A stretch of DNA of 64,000 bases. Origin: Microbacterium pumilum (GTDB lineage Bacteria > Actinomycetota > Actinomycetes > Actinomycetales > Microbacteriaceae). The stretch covers positions 1 to 64,000 of the forward strand of contig NZ_BAAAOH010000001.1 of NCBI RefSeq assembly GCF_039530225.1, written 5' to 3'. The translations under genes and the position numbers were made by a program. Positions 8,741 through 18,503 of this stretch are shown in pieces. The notes under the pieces are model-generated. The model saw only the letters and a program-made list of their open reading frames with translations. It made no database searches and had not been told where the DNA came from. Numbering within the stretch: position 1 is the stretch's first letter; each line of letters begins with the position of its first letter.

Positions 8741-11017
8741 CTATCGAGCGGACGGTGTCCATCGGGTGGAGACCGCTCGCTCGATGCCGCGGACGGCACA
8801 CAGGCGACCCTCCGCCTGGACTCGCGCCCGAGCCGCTTCGTCCAGGTCGATCCGGCTCTCGGTCGTGATCGGAACGACGTGGAGGGTGAGCTCCACGTCC
8901 GGGGGCAACGCGGTGATGTCGATCCGCCACGTCAGCCCGTCCCAGAATCGATCGCGGATGACGACGCCGTCGGCGCGAAGCTGCGCGACATCCCCCTCCC
9001 AGTCGATGGCAAGTTCGACCTGGTCGCCGTCGGAGGCAGTCGTGCGCTCAGGCACGACGACCCGCCATACCGCTGCGACCTCGTCGATCTGGGCATCGGT
9101 CGGCGCCGAAGACCGTCCCATGAACTCGCCGTAGCGGGCGGGCGGGGTTCCGCCGTTGCGCTCCACCTGCACCTGCACCGCGGTCGAGCCGGGATCGGAG
9201 GATGTCTGCAGGTCGAGTGGCTCGAAACCCGACCCGGTCCAGCGGGTCGCGGTCGGATTGTCGACAGCACGCACCACCAGTCCTTCGGGCTCTCGCCACA
9301 CCGCGTCGACGGAATCGATGAGCTCGTCACCCAGATACCACAGGCGGTCGGCCTGTCTCTCGTCGACGATGAGTACCCGCAGCGCACCGCCCGCCACCAG
9401 CGACGTGCCGGGATCGACCTCCACCGGCTCGTCGGCCGACACGGTCTCACCGGCGATCTGAACGCTCGTGCCTGCGGCGAATCGGATGCGGGCCGCAACG
9501 CCGTCGTGAGCCCGCAGCACCAGGGTGGGGATCTCGTGCTCGACGAGGCCGGCGACGGATGCCGTCGCCCAGTCGATCCGCACGCCGGCGACGTCGAGGT
9601 GAAGCGGCCAGCGCGCCACGAGCCCGCTCGGGATGTCGATCGGCCGATCCGGCACGATCACGTCGTCGCCGCCCAGGCTGATCCGGAACTGCACGTCGGA
9701 GGATCCTGCGAGCGGCTCGTGAGGCTCATGGGTGTTGATGAAGAGGAACCCGCTTTCAGCGTCGCTGCGCACGGCCCATCGCAGTGACATCAGGTCGTGA
9801 ACATCCACGGGTGCATCGTCGGGCAGGGTGCTGTACATCTGCATGAGGCGACTGCCGAAAGAGGCGAGGAAGGCATTGTGGTCGCGAAGCTGGCCCAGAC
9901 TCGGGGCGGGATGACCGGTCGCACCGAAAACGGCCTGGAAGTCGTAGTCGAACCGTGGGAGGTCGTTCGGATAGCCGGTCGAGTGGGACTCCTGCAGGTG
10001 ATCGGCAGGGTTGGTCCCTCCGACGTACATGTAGAAGCCCTGCCACGCCGAGCCGTTTCCGATCTTGACGTTCGCCAGCGCTGCGATGTCGCGGCCGCGG
10101 GCTATGGGACGACGGTGATAGGCCGTCGCCATCCCGCCGCCGAGTTCACACGTCGCGGGCGGGAACTCAGGGTCCACGTCTCGCACCACGATCTCGACGC
10201 CTTCTTCGCGGAAGTCGCCTCCCACGCCCGGATCGTCCCAGTTGTGCGTGAATCGGAAGTGGTCACGGAAGCTGTCATCCCACGTCGAGCCCTGACCCGC
10301 CCAGAACCCATCTGCATAGCCGCTGTAAAGCGGGAACACGTCGTGAGGGGGAAGCTCAGCCCCACCCCACCCTGTCGCCGTCCACAGCGGGGCGAAGAGG
10401 CCGGCTTCCCGCGCGAGCGCCTTGAGGGTGGCGATGTGCTCGGGCTGGTCGTAGAGCTCGTTCTCGATCTGGATGCCGATGACCCGGCCGTCGGGTCCGC
10501 AGAACCGAGCGATCTGTGCTGCCACCTGCTCGTACCAGCCTCGTGCGAGCTCCAGGTACGCGGGGTCGTTCGTTCGAGCATGCGGCGCAGCCTCGACGAC
10601 CCAATCCGGATGACCTCCGTTTCGCACCTCGCCGTGGCACCACGGCCCGATGCGCACGATGACATCCACTCCGACCCGCTCCGCGGTCTCGAGGAAGGCG
10701 GCGATGTCGAGGTCGCCCTCGAAGCTGACCTCTCCCCTGACGGGCTCGTGGTGGATCCAGAACACATAGGTCGATACGGATGTCAGCCCCGACGCGACCA
10801 TCAGGCGGAGAGTCTCTTCCCATCGAACCCGCGGAATGCGGCTGAAGTGAAGCTCTCCGGTGACGGGTAGAGCAGGCTGCCCATCGATCTCGATCCATCT
10901 GCTGGTCAATCGCACTCGCGAGTGCGAATCGGTCTGATTGCTCATCGCGGGGTCGAACTGCGGCGGTCGAGAATCGCGCGGCTGAATCGCACGCAGGCCT
11001 GAGGTGGTCGTGGCCAT
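8741..11017 (-). CDS. GH35 beta-galactosidase
   Basis: A 758-residue enzyme without a signal peptide, so probably cytoplasmic. The N-terminal GH35 barrel (about 35-340) has GELHFSRIPRVRWEETLRLM, the acid/base in GIQIENELYD (second Glu, residue 187) and the nucleophile in ATCELGGGMATAYHRRP (Glu291). Beta-sandwich domains follow, with the last about 150 residues resembling the galactose-binding-like ends of this family. GH35 enzymes release terminal beta-galactose, here probably from imported galacto-oligosaccharides made by the secreted GH53 protein. It is the last gene of the transporter operon, about 40 bases after the MalG-type permease gene. An internal ATG (MSNQTDSH) is an alternative start. 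Confidence 0.9.
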   Translation of the reverse strand: MATTTSGLRAIQPRDSRPPQFDPAMSNQTDSHSRVRLTSRWIEIDGQPALPVTGELHFSRIPRVRWEETLRLMVASGLTSVSTYVFWIHHEPVRGEVSFEGDLDIAAFLETAERVGVDVIVRIGPWCHGEVRNGGHPDWVVEAAPHARTNDPAYLELARGWYEQVAAQIARFCGPDGRVIGIQIENELYDQPEHIATLKALAREAGLFAPLWTATGWGGAELPPHDVFPLYSGYADGFWAGQGSTWDDSFRDHFRFTHNWDDPGVGGDFREEGVEIVVRDVDPEFPPATCELGGGMATAYHRRPIARGRDIAALANVKIGNGSAWQGFYMYVGGTNPADHLQESHSTGYPNDLPRFDYDFQAVFGATGHPAPSLGQLRDHNAFLASFGSRLMQMYSTLPDDAPVDVHDLMSLRWAVRSDAESGFLFINTHEPHEPLAGSSDVQFRISLGGDDVIVPDRPIDIPSGLVARWPLHLDVAGVRIDWATASVAGLVEHEIPTLVLRAHDGVAARIRFAAGTSVQIAGETVSADEPVEVDPGTSLVAGGALRVLIVDERQADRLWYLGDELIDSVDAVWREPEGLVVRAVDNPTATRWTGSGFEPLDLQTSSDPGSTAVQVQVERNGGTPPARYGEFMGRSSAPTDAQIDEVAAVWRVVVPERTTASDGDQVELAIDWEGDVAQLRADGVVIRDRFWDGLTWRIDITALPPDVELTLHVVPITTESRIDLDEAARARVQAEGRLCAVRGIERAVSTRWTPSAR

Positions 11018-11056
11018 GATTGGTGGTCCCTTGTCCGTGGCGGTCGGCGGTATCGA

Positions 11057-11977
11057 TCAGCCCTTGACTGCCGAACCTAGGCCCGAACCCATGAAGTACT
11101 TCTGAGTGAAGAGGAAGATGACGACGACGGGAAGGAGGTACAGCACAGCGCCCGCCGCCTGAACGGTCACGATCCCCTCTCCTCGAGGGTCCAGATAGCC
11201 GGCCGCCGTTGCCACGGCAAGCGTGGTGTTGTTCAGGTTGAGCAGCAGCGCCGGGGCCAGGTAGTCGCCCCAGGTCCACGTGAACGACAGCAGCAGCGAC
11301 GTCAGGAGTGCAGGACGCGCGAGCGGAAGGAACACGAACACGTAGCTGCGGAACCATCCGGCGCCGTCGATGATCGCGGCATCCTCGAGTTCGATCGGGA
11401 TGGCGCTGAAGAACTGGCGGAAGAGGAAGATCAGGTAGGGGGTGCCGGCGATCCCCCAGAGCACCCACGGCCAGTAGGTGTTCACCAGGCCGATCCGTGA
11501 GAAGAGGATGTACGTCGGAATCAGGGTCGCGATCGACGGGATCAGCATCGTCGCGAGGATGATGGTGAAGAGCAGATTCTTACCCGGCGCGCGCAGCCGT
11601 GCGAACGCGAAGCCCACTGTGGCGCTGCTCAGCGTGGTGAGCACAGCGGTGAGGGTCGACAGGAAGATCGTGTTCCAGGTGTAAGCGCCGAAGTCGATGA
11701 GGGTGACGGCCTTGTAGAAGTTGTCCCACTGGGGAGAGCTCAGGTTGAGGAGAGCCAGCGCCCCCTCGGCGAACTGCTTCTGACTGGCAAGCGAGGTCAG
11801 CAGGATCCAGATGAACGGGATGCCGAACAGGGCGATCGCGATGAACACGCCGATGTACACCCAAAAGGACGCCTTCTGGCCCTCCTGGTGGGTTCGGACC
11901 TTCTTGCGTCGCTGGTTGCGCACCGCGGCGGGCGCCTCGAGAGCAGCGACGGGATTGAGGATGTCTTGTTGGCTCAT
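11057..11977 (-). CDS. carbohydrate ABC transporter permease (MalG type)
   Basis: A 306-residue inner-membrane permease of the CUT1 family with about six hydrophobic segments. The cytoplasmic EAA loop reads EDAAIIDGAGWFRSYVFVFLPLARPAL, the site where the ATPase docks. Together with the upstream (frameshifted) MalF-type permease and the binding protein it would import oligosaccharides. No ATPase gene is in the operon, so a shared MsmK/MsmX-type ATPase encoded elsewhere is expected. Its start lies three bases after the stop of the other permease. Confidence 0.92.
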   Translation of the reverse strand: MSQQDILNPVAALEAPAAVRNQRRKKVRTHQEGQKASFWVYIGVFIAIALFGIPFIWILLTSLASQKQFAEGALALLNLSSPQWDNFYKAVTLIDFGAYTWNTIFLSTLTAVLTTLSSATVGFAFARLRAPGKNLLFTIILATMLIPSIATLIPTYILFSRIGLVNTYWPWVLWGIAGTPYLIFLFRQFFSAIPIELEDAAIIDGAGWFRSYVFVFLPLARPALLTSLLLSFTWTWGDYLAPALLLNLNNTTLAVATAAGYLDPRGEGIVTVQAAGAVLYLLPVVVIFLFTQKYFMGSGLGSAVKG

Positions 11978-11980
11978 GGT

Positions 11981-12978
11981 TCAGCGCTCGTTCGGGTTCT
12001 CGGAGTCGACGTTGTAATACACGAGACGCTTGCTCGCCTTCTGGATGATCAGCGTGAGCGCGAGGATGAGGATGAAGAACACCCACAGCATCGCGGAACC
12101 GAAGCCGAAGCGATGGTTCGTGAAGAACTCGTTGTAGACGTGCACCATGTAGAGCGTCGAGCTCTGCGGAACGAGCGCCGACTGGGCCATCTTGTTCGTC
12201 TCGACGAGCAGCAGCGGCTGCACGAGCACTTGCAGAGCGCCGATGATTCCGGTGATCACCAGGAAGTACAGCACTGGCGAGATCATCGGGATCGTCACGT
12301 TCCAGATGACGCGCCAGGTGCCGGCGCCATCGATGCGTGCTGCTTCTTCGAGCTCTGCCGGGACGTCCTGCAGGGCAGCGAGGCAGATGATCATGCCTGC
12401 GCCCAGGCCCACAGCGACATGATGATCAGCGCGTAGAACGAGAGCGGATCGGCGAGCCACGCCTGCTTCTCGCCACCGAAGAGCACGATCATGCCGTTGA
12501 TGAACCCGGCGTCGCGGTTGAACATCAGGCGCCACATGATGGCGGTGGCCACGATCGGGACGACGGACGGCACGAAGAAGATCGCTCGGATCGCGCCACG
12601 GGCTCGGATGCGACGGTTGACCAGCACCGCGAGATAAAGCCCTCCCGCGACACTGAGCGGAACCACGATGGCTGCGTAGACGAACGTGCGCAGCAGACTC
12701 TGCCAGACCGCCGGGCTCGAGGTGAACAGCTCGACGTAGTTGCGGAAACCGACCCACCGCCAGAGGGGTGAGGCGCCGTCGTAGTTCGTGAAGCTGACCC
12801 CGAGGGCGTAGAGGATCGGCGCGAGCGTCAGGAAGATGAAGCCCAGGATCCACGGCGACGCGAACAGGTAGAACGTGCGTGCCCGGTAGCGGCGCCAGCC
12901 GCGGCCGCGGGTCGAGGTACCCGCGACCGCGGCCGCCGCTGACGACGACGACACTGTGGTCATCGTTTCAGTAGTCAT
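11981..12978 (-). pseudogene. carbohydrate ABC transporter permease (MalF type), frameshifted
   Basis: The N-terminal part starts at ATG 12978 (MTTETMTTVSSSS) and carries the first membrane segments down to LIIMSLWAWAQA, where the frame stops at 12391. The C-terminal half continues in another frame from about 12410 with GAGMIICLAALQDVPAELEEAARIDGAGTWRVIWNVTIP, which holds the EAA loop and the last helices. Family members read through as SLWxxGAGMII. A single missing base in the GGGCC run near 12403-12411 explains the break. Both halves are otherwise well preserved, so this is either a recent mutation or a sequencing error. If real, the transporter would lack half of its channel. The start overlaps the binding-protein stop (ATGA). 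Confidence 0.8.
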
Positions 12979-14294
12979 CCCAGCTGGTCCTTGCCCTGCG
13001 CAAGCAGCACGTTGACCTCGGTCTGGACGGCATCGGCGATCTGCTCGGCCGTCTTCGTGCCCTGGATACCCGCCTGAATCTCGCGATCGAGGATGCCGTT
13101 CCACTGGGTGGCCGTGATGTACGGCGAATCCTGCAGGGGAACGATGTACTGGACTTCTTCTTTCGCCAGCTCGATCGCCTGCTGCTGGTAGGGCTCCTCC
13201 GCGGGGATGTTCTCCCACAGCGACTCGAGGGACGGCAGACCCCAACCGCTGGAGGCGCGATCGATCGCGGGCTGTCCAGCCATGAAGTACTCCATGACCT
13301 TCCACGCCTGGTCCTTCGCGTTGGAACCCTCTGGGATCCAGGCGCCCACTCCGCCGAGCACAGGGCTGATTCGCTCGCCGAATGTCGGCGCGGGCGCCAG
13401 CGACGAGGTCGCCGCGACGGTGGCGCCGTCTTCCGATGCCAGGTTGCCCCCGAACCAGAAGCCGTCCTTGGTCACGGCCATCTTCTCAGCCAGGTACGAC
13501 GGTGCGTCCTGGTTGTCGGCGAGCGGGTTCAGCGAAGTCGGTCCGACCTCGGCCTTGCCGTAGTCGATGAACCACTGGATGGCGCGAAGCGCCTCCGGGG
13601 TGTCGAGGTCGATCTCGGTCAGGTCCTCCGAGAAGACCTCAGCGCCCTGCTGCTGGACCATGGCGGTCAGGATGCCGGCGATCCCCCACTGCCATTCGAT
13701 CCCCAGCGGGAACTCGACGCCGCTCGGCTTGAGCGCCTCGGCCGTCGCGAGGACGTCGTCCCAGTCGGCCGGCTCGGTCGTGCTCAGCGGCTCGACGCCG
13801 GCAGCCTCGAAGAGTGCCTCGTTCTGCCAGAGCGTGTTGTCGGGACTGAAGTCCTTGACGATGCCGTAGCGATCGCCGTCGCCCTGCTTCGTGCCATCCC
13901 AGCGCCACAGGTCGTTCACGGGCAGGAGGTCGCCCTCCTTGATGACGTCGCTCGACGCGATGTAGTCATCGAGCGGAGCGGCGAGTCCTCGGGCGAACAG
14001 GTTCGCGCTCGGGCTTCCGCGCACGAAGTCCGGCGGGTCGCCGGCCGTGAGCATCGCGTTCAGGCGGTTCTCGTCGTACTCGAGGAACTCGATCTTGATA
14101 TCGGGGTTCTCATCCTCGAACTGAGCGATGTACTCGGGGGTGAACTCGTTGGTCGCGTACATGACCGTGACGGTCGTGACTCCGTCGGCGCTTGCACCGC
14201 CTGCGCCACTGCCTGCCGTGCATCCGGCCAGGACCACGGCCGTAGTGAGTGCGAATGCGCTCGCTGCGAGGCGAATGCGTGGATGCTTGGACAT
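12975..14294 (-). CDS. carbohydrate ABC transporter substrate-binding lipoprotein
   Basis: A 439-residue extracytoplasmic solute-binding protein (family 1) with a lipoprotein signal peptide and lipobox LAGC (Cys25). The mature domain has the alternating alpha/beta plan: VTVMYATNEFTPEYIAQFEDENPDIKIEFLEY and LTAGDPPDFVRGSP. It should bind oligosaccharides at the membrane face and present them to the two permeases downstream. It is the first gene of the operon (binding protein, MalF-type, MalG-type, GH35). Its upstream gap holds a tandem AraC-type motif at 14470-14509. The substrate is inferred from the neighbours to be galactan- or arabinogalactan-derived. Confidence 0.9.
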   Translation of the reverse strand: MSKHPRIRLAASAFALTTAVVLAGCTAGSGAGGASADGVTTVTVMYATNEFTPEYIAQFEDENPDIKIEFLEYDENRLNAMLTAGDPPDFVRGSPSANLFARGLAAPLDDYIASSDVIKEGDLLPVNDLWRWDGTKQGDGDRYGIVKDFSPDNTLWQNEALFEAAGVEPLSTTEPADWDDVLATAEALKPSGVEFPLGIEWQWGIAGILTAMVQQQGAEVFSEDLTEIDLDTPEALRAIQWFIDYGKAEVGPTSLNPLADNQDAPSYLAEKMAVTKDGFWFGGNLASEDGATVAATSSLAPAPTFGERISPVLGGVGAWIPEGSNAKDQAWKVMEYFMAGQPAIDRASSGWGLPSLESLWENIPAEEPYQQQAIELAKEEVQYIVPLQDSPYITATQWNGILDREIQAGIQGTKTAEQIADAVQTEVNVLLAQGKDQLG

Positions 14295-14469
14295 CTATGT
14301 CCTCTTTCTGCTTGGTGTGTCGGATTGCATTTCGGATTCGTTCATGTCAGTGCCTACGAACTCGTGGGCCAAGCAGGACGAGGTGAGTGCGCATTGTCGA
14401 TGCTGCTGCGCGTTCCCGTTCCGCCATGGACACAACCCGACGATACGTCGCGGCAACCACCGACAGGCA

Positions 14470-14509
14470 TAACGATCCTGCGCCAGCGTATGGACGAAAC
14501 GATGTTGGC
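14470..14509 (+). promoter_or_regulatory. putative AraC operator A (transporter operon)
   Basis: Two half-sites on the + strand are spaced 22 bp: TAACGATC at 14470-14477 and GGACGAAACGATG starting at 14492. The second is nearly identical to those at 17577, 20824 and 32665. The pair lies about 176-215 bases upstream of the binding-protein start, on the strand opposite to that gene, the same relative orientation as the sites before GH127, the epimerase and GH53. Confidence 0.5.
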
Positions 14510-14514
14510 ATGGT

Positions 14515-17463
14515 CTATTCCCGCGAGAAGAGCAACAGGTCGGGAAGGCTGGTCGCGAAGTAGTCGACCTCACCGTCCGCCCGCCGAGCGGCAGGCGCCG
14601 CGTACAGCGGTCGACCCTCGCCGAGGCTCAGTGGCGGATCGACGATCGGCAGCCCCAGGGCAGCGCGCGCGTGGTCCCAGGCGCCGAGCACGCGCCCCTC
14701 GCCGCCCTCCCACGGTTGGAAGCTCCGCTCTTCGAGGAGCGCGAGTGCATCCTCCGGTTGTCCGGTTCGCACCAGCAGTTCTGCATACTCGACCACGAGG
14801 TCGTCTCGCGCAACCACCACGTCGTACCGCAGGGTGAGTCGTTCGAGGCGCTCCTCATCGGTCTCGCCGAGGCGTGCGGCCAGCTGGTCGCGTTCGAAGA
14901 GCAGGCGCGCATCGTCCGGGTCGAGTTCGATCGCCCTGTCGTAGTGCTCGACGGCACGGGCGTCGTCATGGGCGATGTTGTAGCTCGCGAGTCCGGCGTT
15001 GCGATGCAGGAGGGGCTCCTCGCTCCCCGCACGAATCGCGTCCTCCCAAAGTTCCAGGGCATCTTCGCGTCGACCGACATCGAACAGCAGCATCCCGAGG
15101 AGCGACGCCGCGACGGGGTCCCCCTCCTCACGCACGGCTGCCAGCAGTGCGTCGTGGTCGTCGAGCCCGGCGGGGAAGCACCATCGGCGATCGGAGGAGC
15201 GTGCCGCTGCGCGCTCGGCCGCGGCATCCGCTGTTCTGCCGAGTCTTCCGAGGATCACCGCGCGGTGATAGTGCGCCAGCGGCCCGACGTTGCCCGACCC
15301 GTTCGCGCCCATCCGCGAGACGGCGGCGAGAACCTCGAGGGCGGCGTCGTCCTCGCCCGACTGGCCAAGCTCGAGCGCGACGTCCAGTGCAAGATGACCG
15401 TCGGTCGGCAGCTGTCCCGAGTCGAGATAGGCGAGTGTCGGGTTGAGGGGTTCCTGCGTCCGCAGTCGCTCCAATATCGCGTGGGCCTCGGCGTGCCGGC
15501 CGAGCCGGCGAAGGACGACGACCTGCAACGGGCCGCGGCGTCGGTCGTCGGATGCGACCGCGTCGAGCTCGTCCAGGTCGTGAAGCGCCGCCTCGAATCG
15601 GCCGCTGCGAGCGGACTGACGTGCCATCTCGAGGCCGGCCGGTGTCACGAAGGCCGCATCCCAGGACGCCTTGGCGAATGCGGTGCGCGCCGCGCGATCA
15701 TTTCCGCGGCGGGACTCGATCAGCCCGAGGAGATAAAGCGTCTCGGTGTGCCTCGGATTTCCATTGCGCCCCGTGATCCGAGCGAGCGCACGCTCGGCGT
15801 GTTCGAAGGCGACCTCATAGTCGGCGGCGCGGAATGCCAGCTCGGCGAGAGCGGTCAGAACCCGCGAATCCCACGGATCGCGACGGATCGCCTCGGTCCA
15901 GTACGGCAGCGGCGAGCGGCTCGGGTGACGGTACTGCACGAGATGCAGGCCGATGTAGAAGAGCTCGTCCACGCTGCCGACCTCGGCGGGCGCCGGCGGG
16001 GCGGTTGCCGTCCAGGGCTCCGCTGCTCCCTCGAACTCGACGGGGGCGGTCCACTCGACCAGGACGGTGGCGTCCGAACTCTCGAGTGCGATCGTCATGC
16101 CCGCCGCATACGGAACGTGGACAGTCACCTTCCACGGCGCACCGGGTACCAGGTCCGCAGAGTCCGCGAAGACCTCGTCACCTGCCGGGCTCAGAACCCG
16201 GAGGCGGGCGCCGGACTGCGGCGACGTGACCGCGAGTGCGGCGGAGAACACCGAATCGTGCTCGACGTGGATGGCGGCATCGGGTGTCGCCTCATGAGCG
16301 ACTCCGATCGCGGGGATCGGATACCAGTACTGACTGAAGCGCTTGGACTCCCCCGGGGCGATCCACGAGAAGTCCGGCTGGTTGTCGGTGTAGACGCCCG
16401 CCATCAATTCGACGTACGGCCCGTCTGCGTCGGTGAGCAGTCGGTCCCATGCCTGGCCGAACGGTGCGTTGCCCCAGGTCCACTGCTTCTTGCCCGGCGC
16501 GACGCGACGATCAGCCCAATGGACGAACCCGGCGCCGACCGCGTGGTCGAACCCGCCGAAGAACTCGTGATCCGTGTCGACGACCATGTACGACGTCGGC
16601 ACCGGGATGTTGCGGAAGTAGTCGATCCGATCCGCCCCGGGGGTCTCAGCCGCGCGCTCCTGGTAGTCCACGCCGTAATAGGGACGGTCTGCCTGCGGGA
16701 AGGCGGTGATCGCGCGCCGGGCGTGATCTGCGACGAATCGCACGTCCTCGGGGAAGAACGACTGGTAGTCATCGTGAACACGGACGGCGACGTTCGCCCA
16801 CCACAGGAACGTCTGAGGCAGGCTGGTGCGGTTGTGGAGCCTGACATCGAGTCGAATGGTCGATGTGTCGGGCTCCAGGTGGATGCCGTGGGTGCCGCGC
16901 ATCCGCGCGAAGGGGTCGTGATCGCTGCACCACACCGTGACGCTGCCGTCGTCGTGGTTCTCGACCGTCGACTCCACGGGGAGGAACGTGGCGGGTCTGT
17001 GGTGCTGTGGCCAGTTGAATTCCACACCACCGCTCATCCACGCTCCGGCGAGCCCGACGAGGGCAGGCTTGATGACGTTGTTGCGGTAGAAGAAGTCGTA
17101 GTCGGTCGTCTTGTCGTAGGCGACGTGAATGCGTCCGCCCAGCTCGGGAAGGATCATGACGCGGATGTACTGGTTCTCGACGTGGATCGCGCTCCACCGC
17201 CGCATCGTCGGCGCGGAGTCGATGCGCTCGGTGAACGGCAGCGGGTAGACACGGCCGCTCGATCCCTGGTACACGCGGTGATCGAGGTACATCGGGAAGG
17301 TCGACGGCTCGTGCGGCTCGTAGGTGGGGATCTCGACCGCCTCGTACCAGGCGATCGCCTGGCCCGCATCGAGGCGTCGCTTCAGGTCGCCGGGAGCTTC
17401 GGGAAGGGTGAAGGGCTGGCCGGTCGCCTGCACGTCTGGACCAGTGGTGGCTTCGATCGTCAT
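14515..17463 (-). CDS. DUF5107 domain protein with TPR repeats
   Basis: The ATG at 17463, after GAGGAA, gives 982 residues without a signal peptide. The N-terminal half (about 60-400) is a beta-sandwich of the DUF5107 type, an uncharacterised fold related to aldose-epimerase/galactose-mutarotase sandwiches: MMILPELGGRIH-like text (VMILPELGGRIHVAYDKTT), GGVEFNWPQHHRP and TWGNAPFGQAWDRLL. The C-terminal half (about 520-960) is built of TPR helices, for example DALELWEDAIRAG and AVEHYDRAIELDPDDARLLFERDQLA. DUF5107 proteins are commonly found in sugar-utilisation loci, but no reaction is established for them as far as I know. It is divergent from the AraC gene and shares its putative operator. 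Function unknown, probably an intracellular carbohydrate-active or carbohydrate-sensing protein. Confidence 0.85.
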   Translation of the reverse strand: MTIEATTGPDVQATGQPFTLPEAPGDLKRRLDAGQAIAWYEAVEIPTYEPHEPSTFPMYLDHRVYQGSSGRVYPLPFTERIDSAPTMRRWSAIHVENQYIRVMILPELGGRIHVAYDKTTDYDFFYRNNVIKPALVGLAGAWMSGGVEFNWPQHHRPATFLPVESTVENHDDGSVTVWCSDHDPFARMRGTHGIHLEPDTSTIRLDVRLHNRTSLPQTFLWWANVAVRVHDDYQSFFPEDVRFVADHARRAITAFPQADRPYYGVDYQERAAETPGADRIDYFRNIPVPTSYMVVDTDHEFFGGFDHAVGAGFVHWADRRVAPGKKQWTWGNAPFGQAWDRLLTDADGPYVELMAGVYTDNQPDFSWIAPGESKRFSQYWYPIPAIGVAHEATPDAAIHVEHDSVFSAALAVTSPQSGARLRVLSPAGDEVFADSADLVPGAPWKVTVHVPYAAGMTIALESSDATVLVEWTAPVEFEGAAEPWTATAPPAPAEVGSVDELFYIGLHLVQYRHPSRSPLPYWTEAIRRDPWDSRVLTALAELAFRAADYEVAFEHAERALARITGRNGNPRHTETLYLLGLIESRRGNDRAARTAFAKASWDAAFVTPAGLEMARQSARSGRFEAALHDLDELDAVASDDRRRGPLQVVVLRRLGRHAEAHAILERLRTQEPLNPTLAYLDSGQLPTDGHLALDVALELGQSGEDDAALEVLAAVSRMGANGSGNVGPLAHYHRAVILGRLGRTADAAAERAAARSSDRRWCFPAGLDDHDALLAAVREEGDPVAASLLGMLLFDVGRREDALELWEDAIRAGSEEPLLHRNAGLASYNIAHDDARAVEHYDRAIELDPDDARLLFERDQLAARLGETDEERLERLTLRYDVVVARDDLVVEYAELLVRTGQPEDALALLEERSFQPWEGGEGRVLGAWDHARAALGLPIVDPPLSLGEGRPLYAAPAARRADGEVDYFATSLPDLLLFSRE

Positions 17464-17554
17464 CGGTTCCTCAAATTGACACAACTTCGCCAGCGCGATG
17501 CGCGACGGCGAGCACATATCAGCGACGGTACGTCGGCCGCCCACGTGTGGAGTA

Positions 17555-17593
17555 GGACGATCGGCGCACAACAGATAGACGAAACGCTGACGC
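17555..17593 (+). promoter_or_regulatory. putative AraC operator B (araC/DUF5107)
   Basis: GGACGATC at 17555-17562 and AGACGAAACGCTGACG starting at 17577 form a direct repeat with 22-bp spacing. The site lies 20-58 bases before the araC GTG at 17613 and 92-130 bases before the divergent DUF5107 gene. Its closeness to araC suggests autoregulation. Confidence 0.55.
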
Positions 17594-17612
17594 GTTCGGC
17601 TATCCTGGCGCC

Positions 17613-18503
17613 GTGTACGTCCACGATGGATTCTTCGGTCAGCGTCTGCGGGTGCTTCCCCGCCCGGTCACGGATGCCGCGCGCACTCAGCCGATCGTCA
17701 GGCACTTCCTCGTCACTGATGCCGGCTACTTCCCGCACGCCGCCATGCATGGTCGAGCGCGGCCGCGCGGAGCACGCGAGACGATCGTGATGGTGTGCAC
17801 CGACGGAGCGGGGTGGGTCGAGGTCGCCGACCAGAACCCTGAACGAGTCGAGCGCGGAGATGCCGTCGTGCTCCCGTCCGGCATCCGGCATCGCTACCAG
17901 GCCGATCGGCAGGACCCCTGGACGATCTGGTGGGCGCACGTCACCGGTGACGTCGCCGACGACTTCGTCAGCGCGATCCTCAAGGACGGCGCCGGCCCGG
18001 TGGTGAGGCTGCGCGATGTCTACTCGGCGGTGCAGGCGCTGGAAGAGGCCGTGACCGCGCTCGAGGAAGACGAGACCATGTCGATGCTCGTGATCGCCGC
18101 GGGGGCGGCGTGGCGGGTGCTGGCCCAGGTCTTGGCGAGCCGCCTGCAGGGCGCTGGGCCCGCGAACGACCGGATCCGTCATGTGCAGGAATACCTGCGC
18201 AGCAACCTGGACACCACGTTCTCGGTGCCCGAGCTCGCGGCGATGGCCGGCCTGAGCACTTCTCACTTCTCGGCGCTCTTCCGCACCGCGGCCGAGACGT
18301 CCGTGAAGGAGTACCTGAAGAGGCTCCGCAGCGCCCGCGCGCGCGAACTTCTGCTGACGACCGACCTGACGGTCACGCAGATCGCCAACGCCGTGGGTTA
18401 TGAGGACGCGCTGTACTTCTCTCGCCAGTTCCGCGCTGTCAACGGTGTGAGTCCGACCCAGTTCCGCAGCCAGGCGGACTTCGAGTCGCTGGCGCCTGCC
18501 TGA
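17613..18503 (+). CDS. AraC-family transcriptional regulator
   Basis: A 296-residue regulator starting at GTG. The N-terminal cupin-like sugar-sensing domain (about 1-150) includes VMVCTDGAGWVEVADQNPERVERGDAVVLPSGIRHRYQAD. The C-terminal double helix-turn-helix (about 190-290) has LDTTFSVPELAAMAGLSTSHFSALF and the second helix pair ending VTQIANAVGYEDALYFSRQFR, the classic AraC signature. It probably senses an arabinose- or galactose-containing ligand and controls the surrounding locus. Tandem direct repeats of 21-22 bp found in five local promoters fit the way AraC proteins bind. The gene ends directly against the convergent GH127 gene with no spacer. Confidence 0.92.
   Translation: MYVHDGFFGQRLRVLPRPVTDAARTQPIVRHFLVTDAGYFPHAAMHGRARPRGARETIVMVCTDGAGWVEVADQNPERVERGDAVVLPSGIRHRYQADRQDPWTIWWAHVTGDVADDFVSAILKDGAGPVVRLRDVYSAVQALEEAVTALEEDETMSMLVIAAGAAWRVLAQVLASRLQGAGPANDRIRHVQEYLRSNLDTTFSVPELAAMAGLSTSHFSALFRTAAETSVKEYLKRLRSARARELLLTTDLTVTQIANAVGYEDALYFSRQFRAVNGVSPTQFRSQADFESLAPA

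Noticed and set aside
14671..17790. A reading frame of about 1040 codons on the + strand opposite the DUF5107 gene
   Set aside because: It is the antisense shadow of a real GC-rich gene, with Arg/Gly/Val-rich text and no domain; the - strand protein is clearly the coding one.
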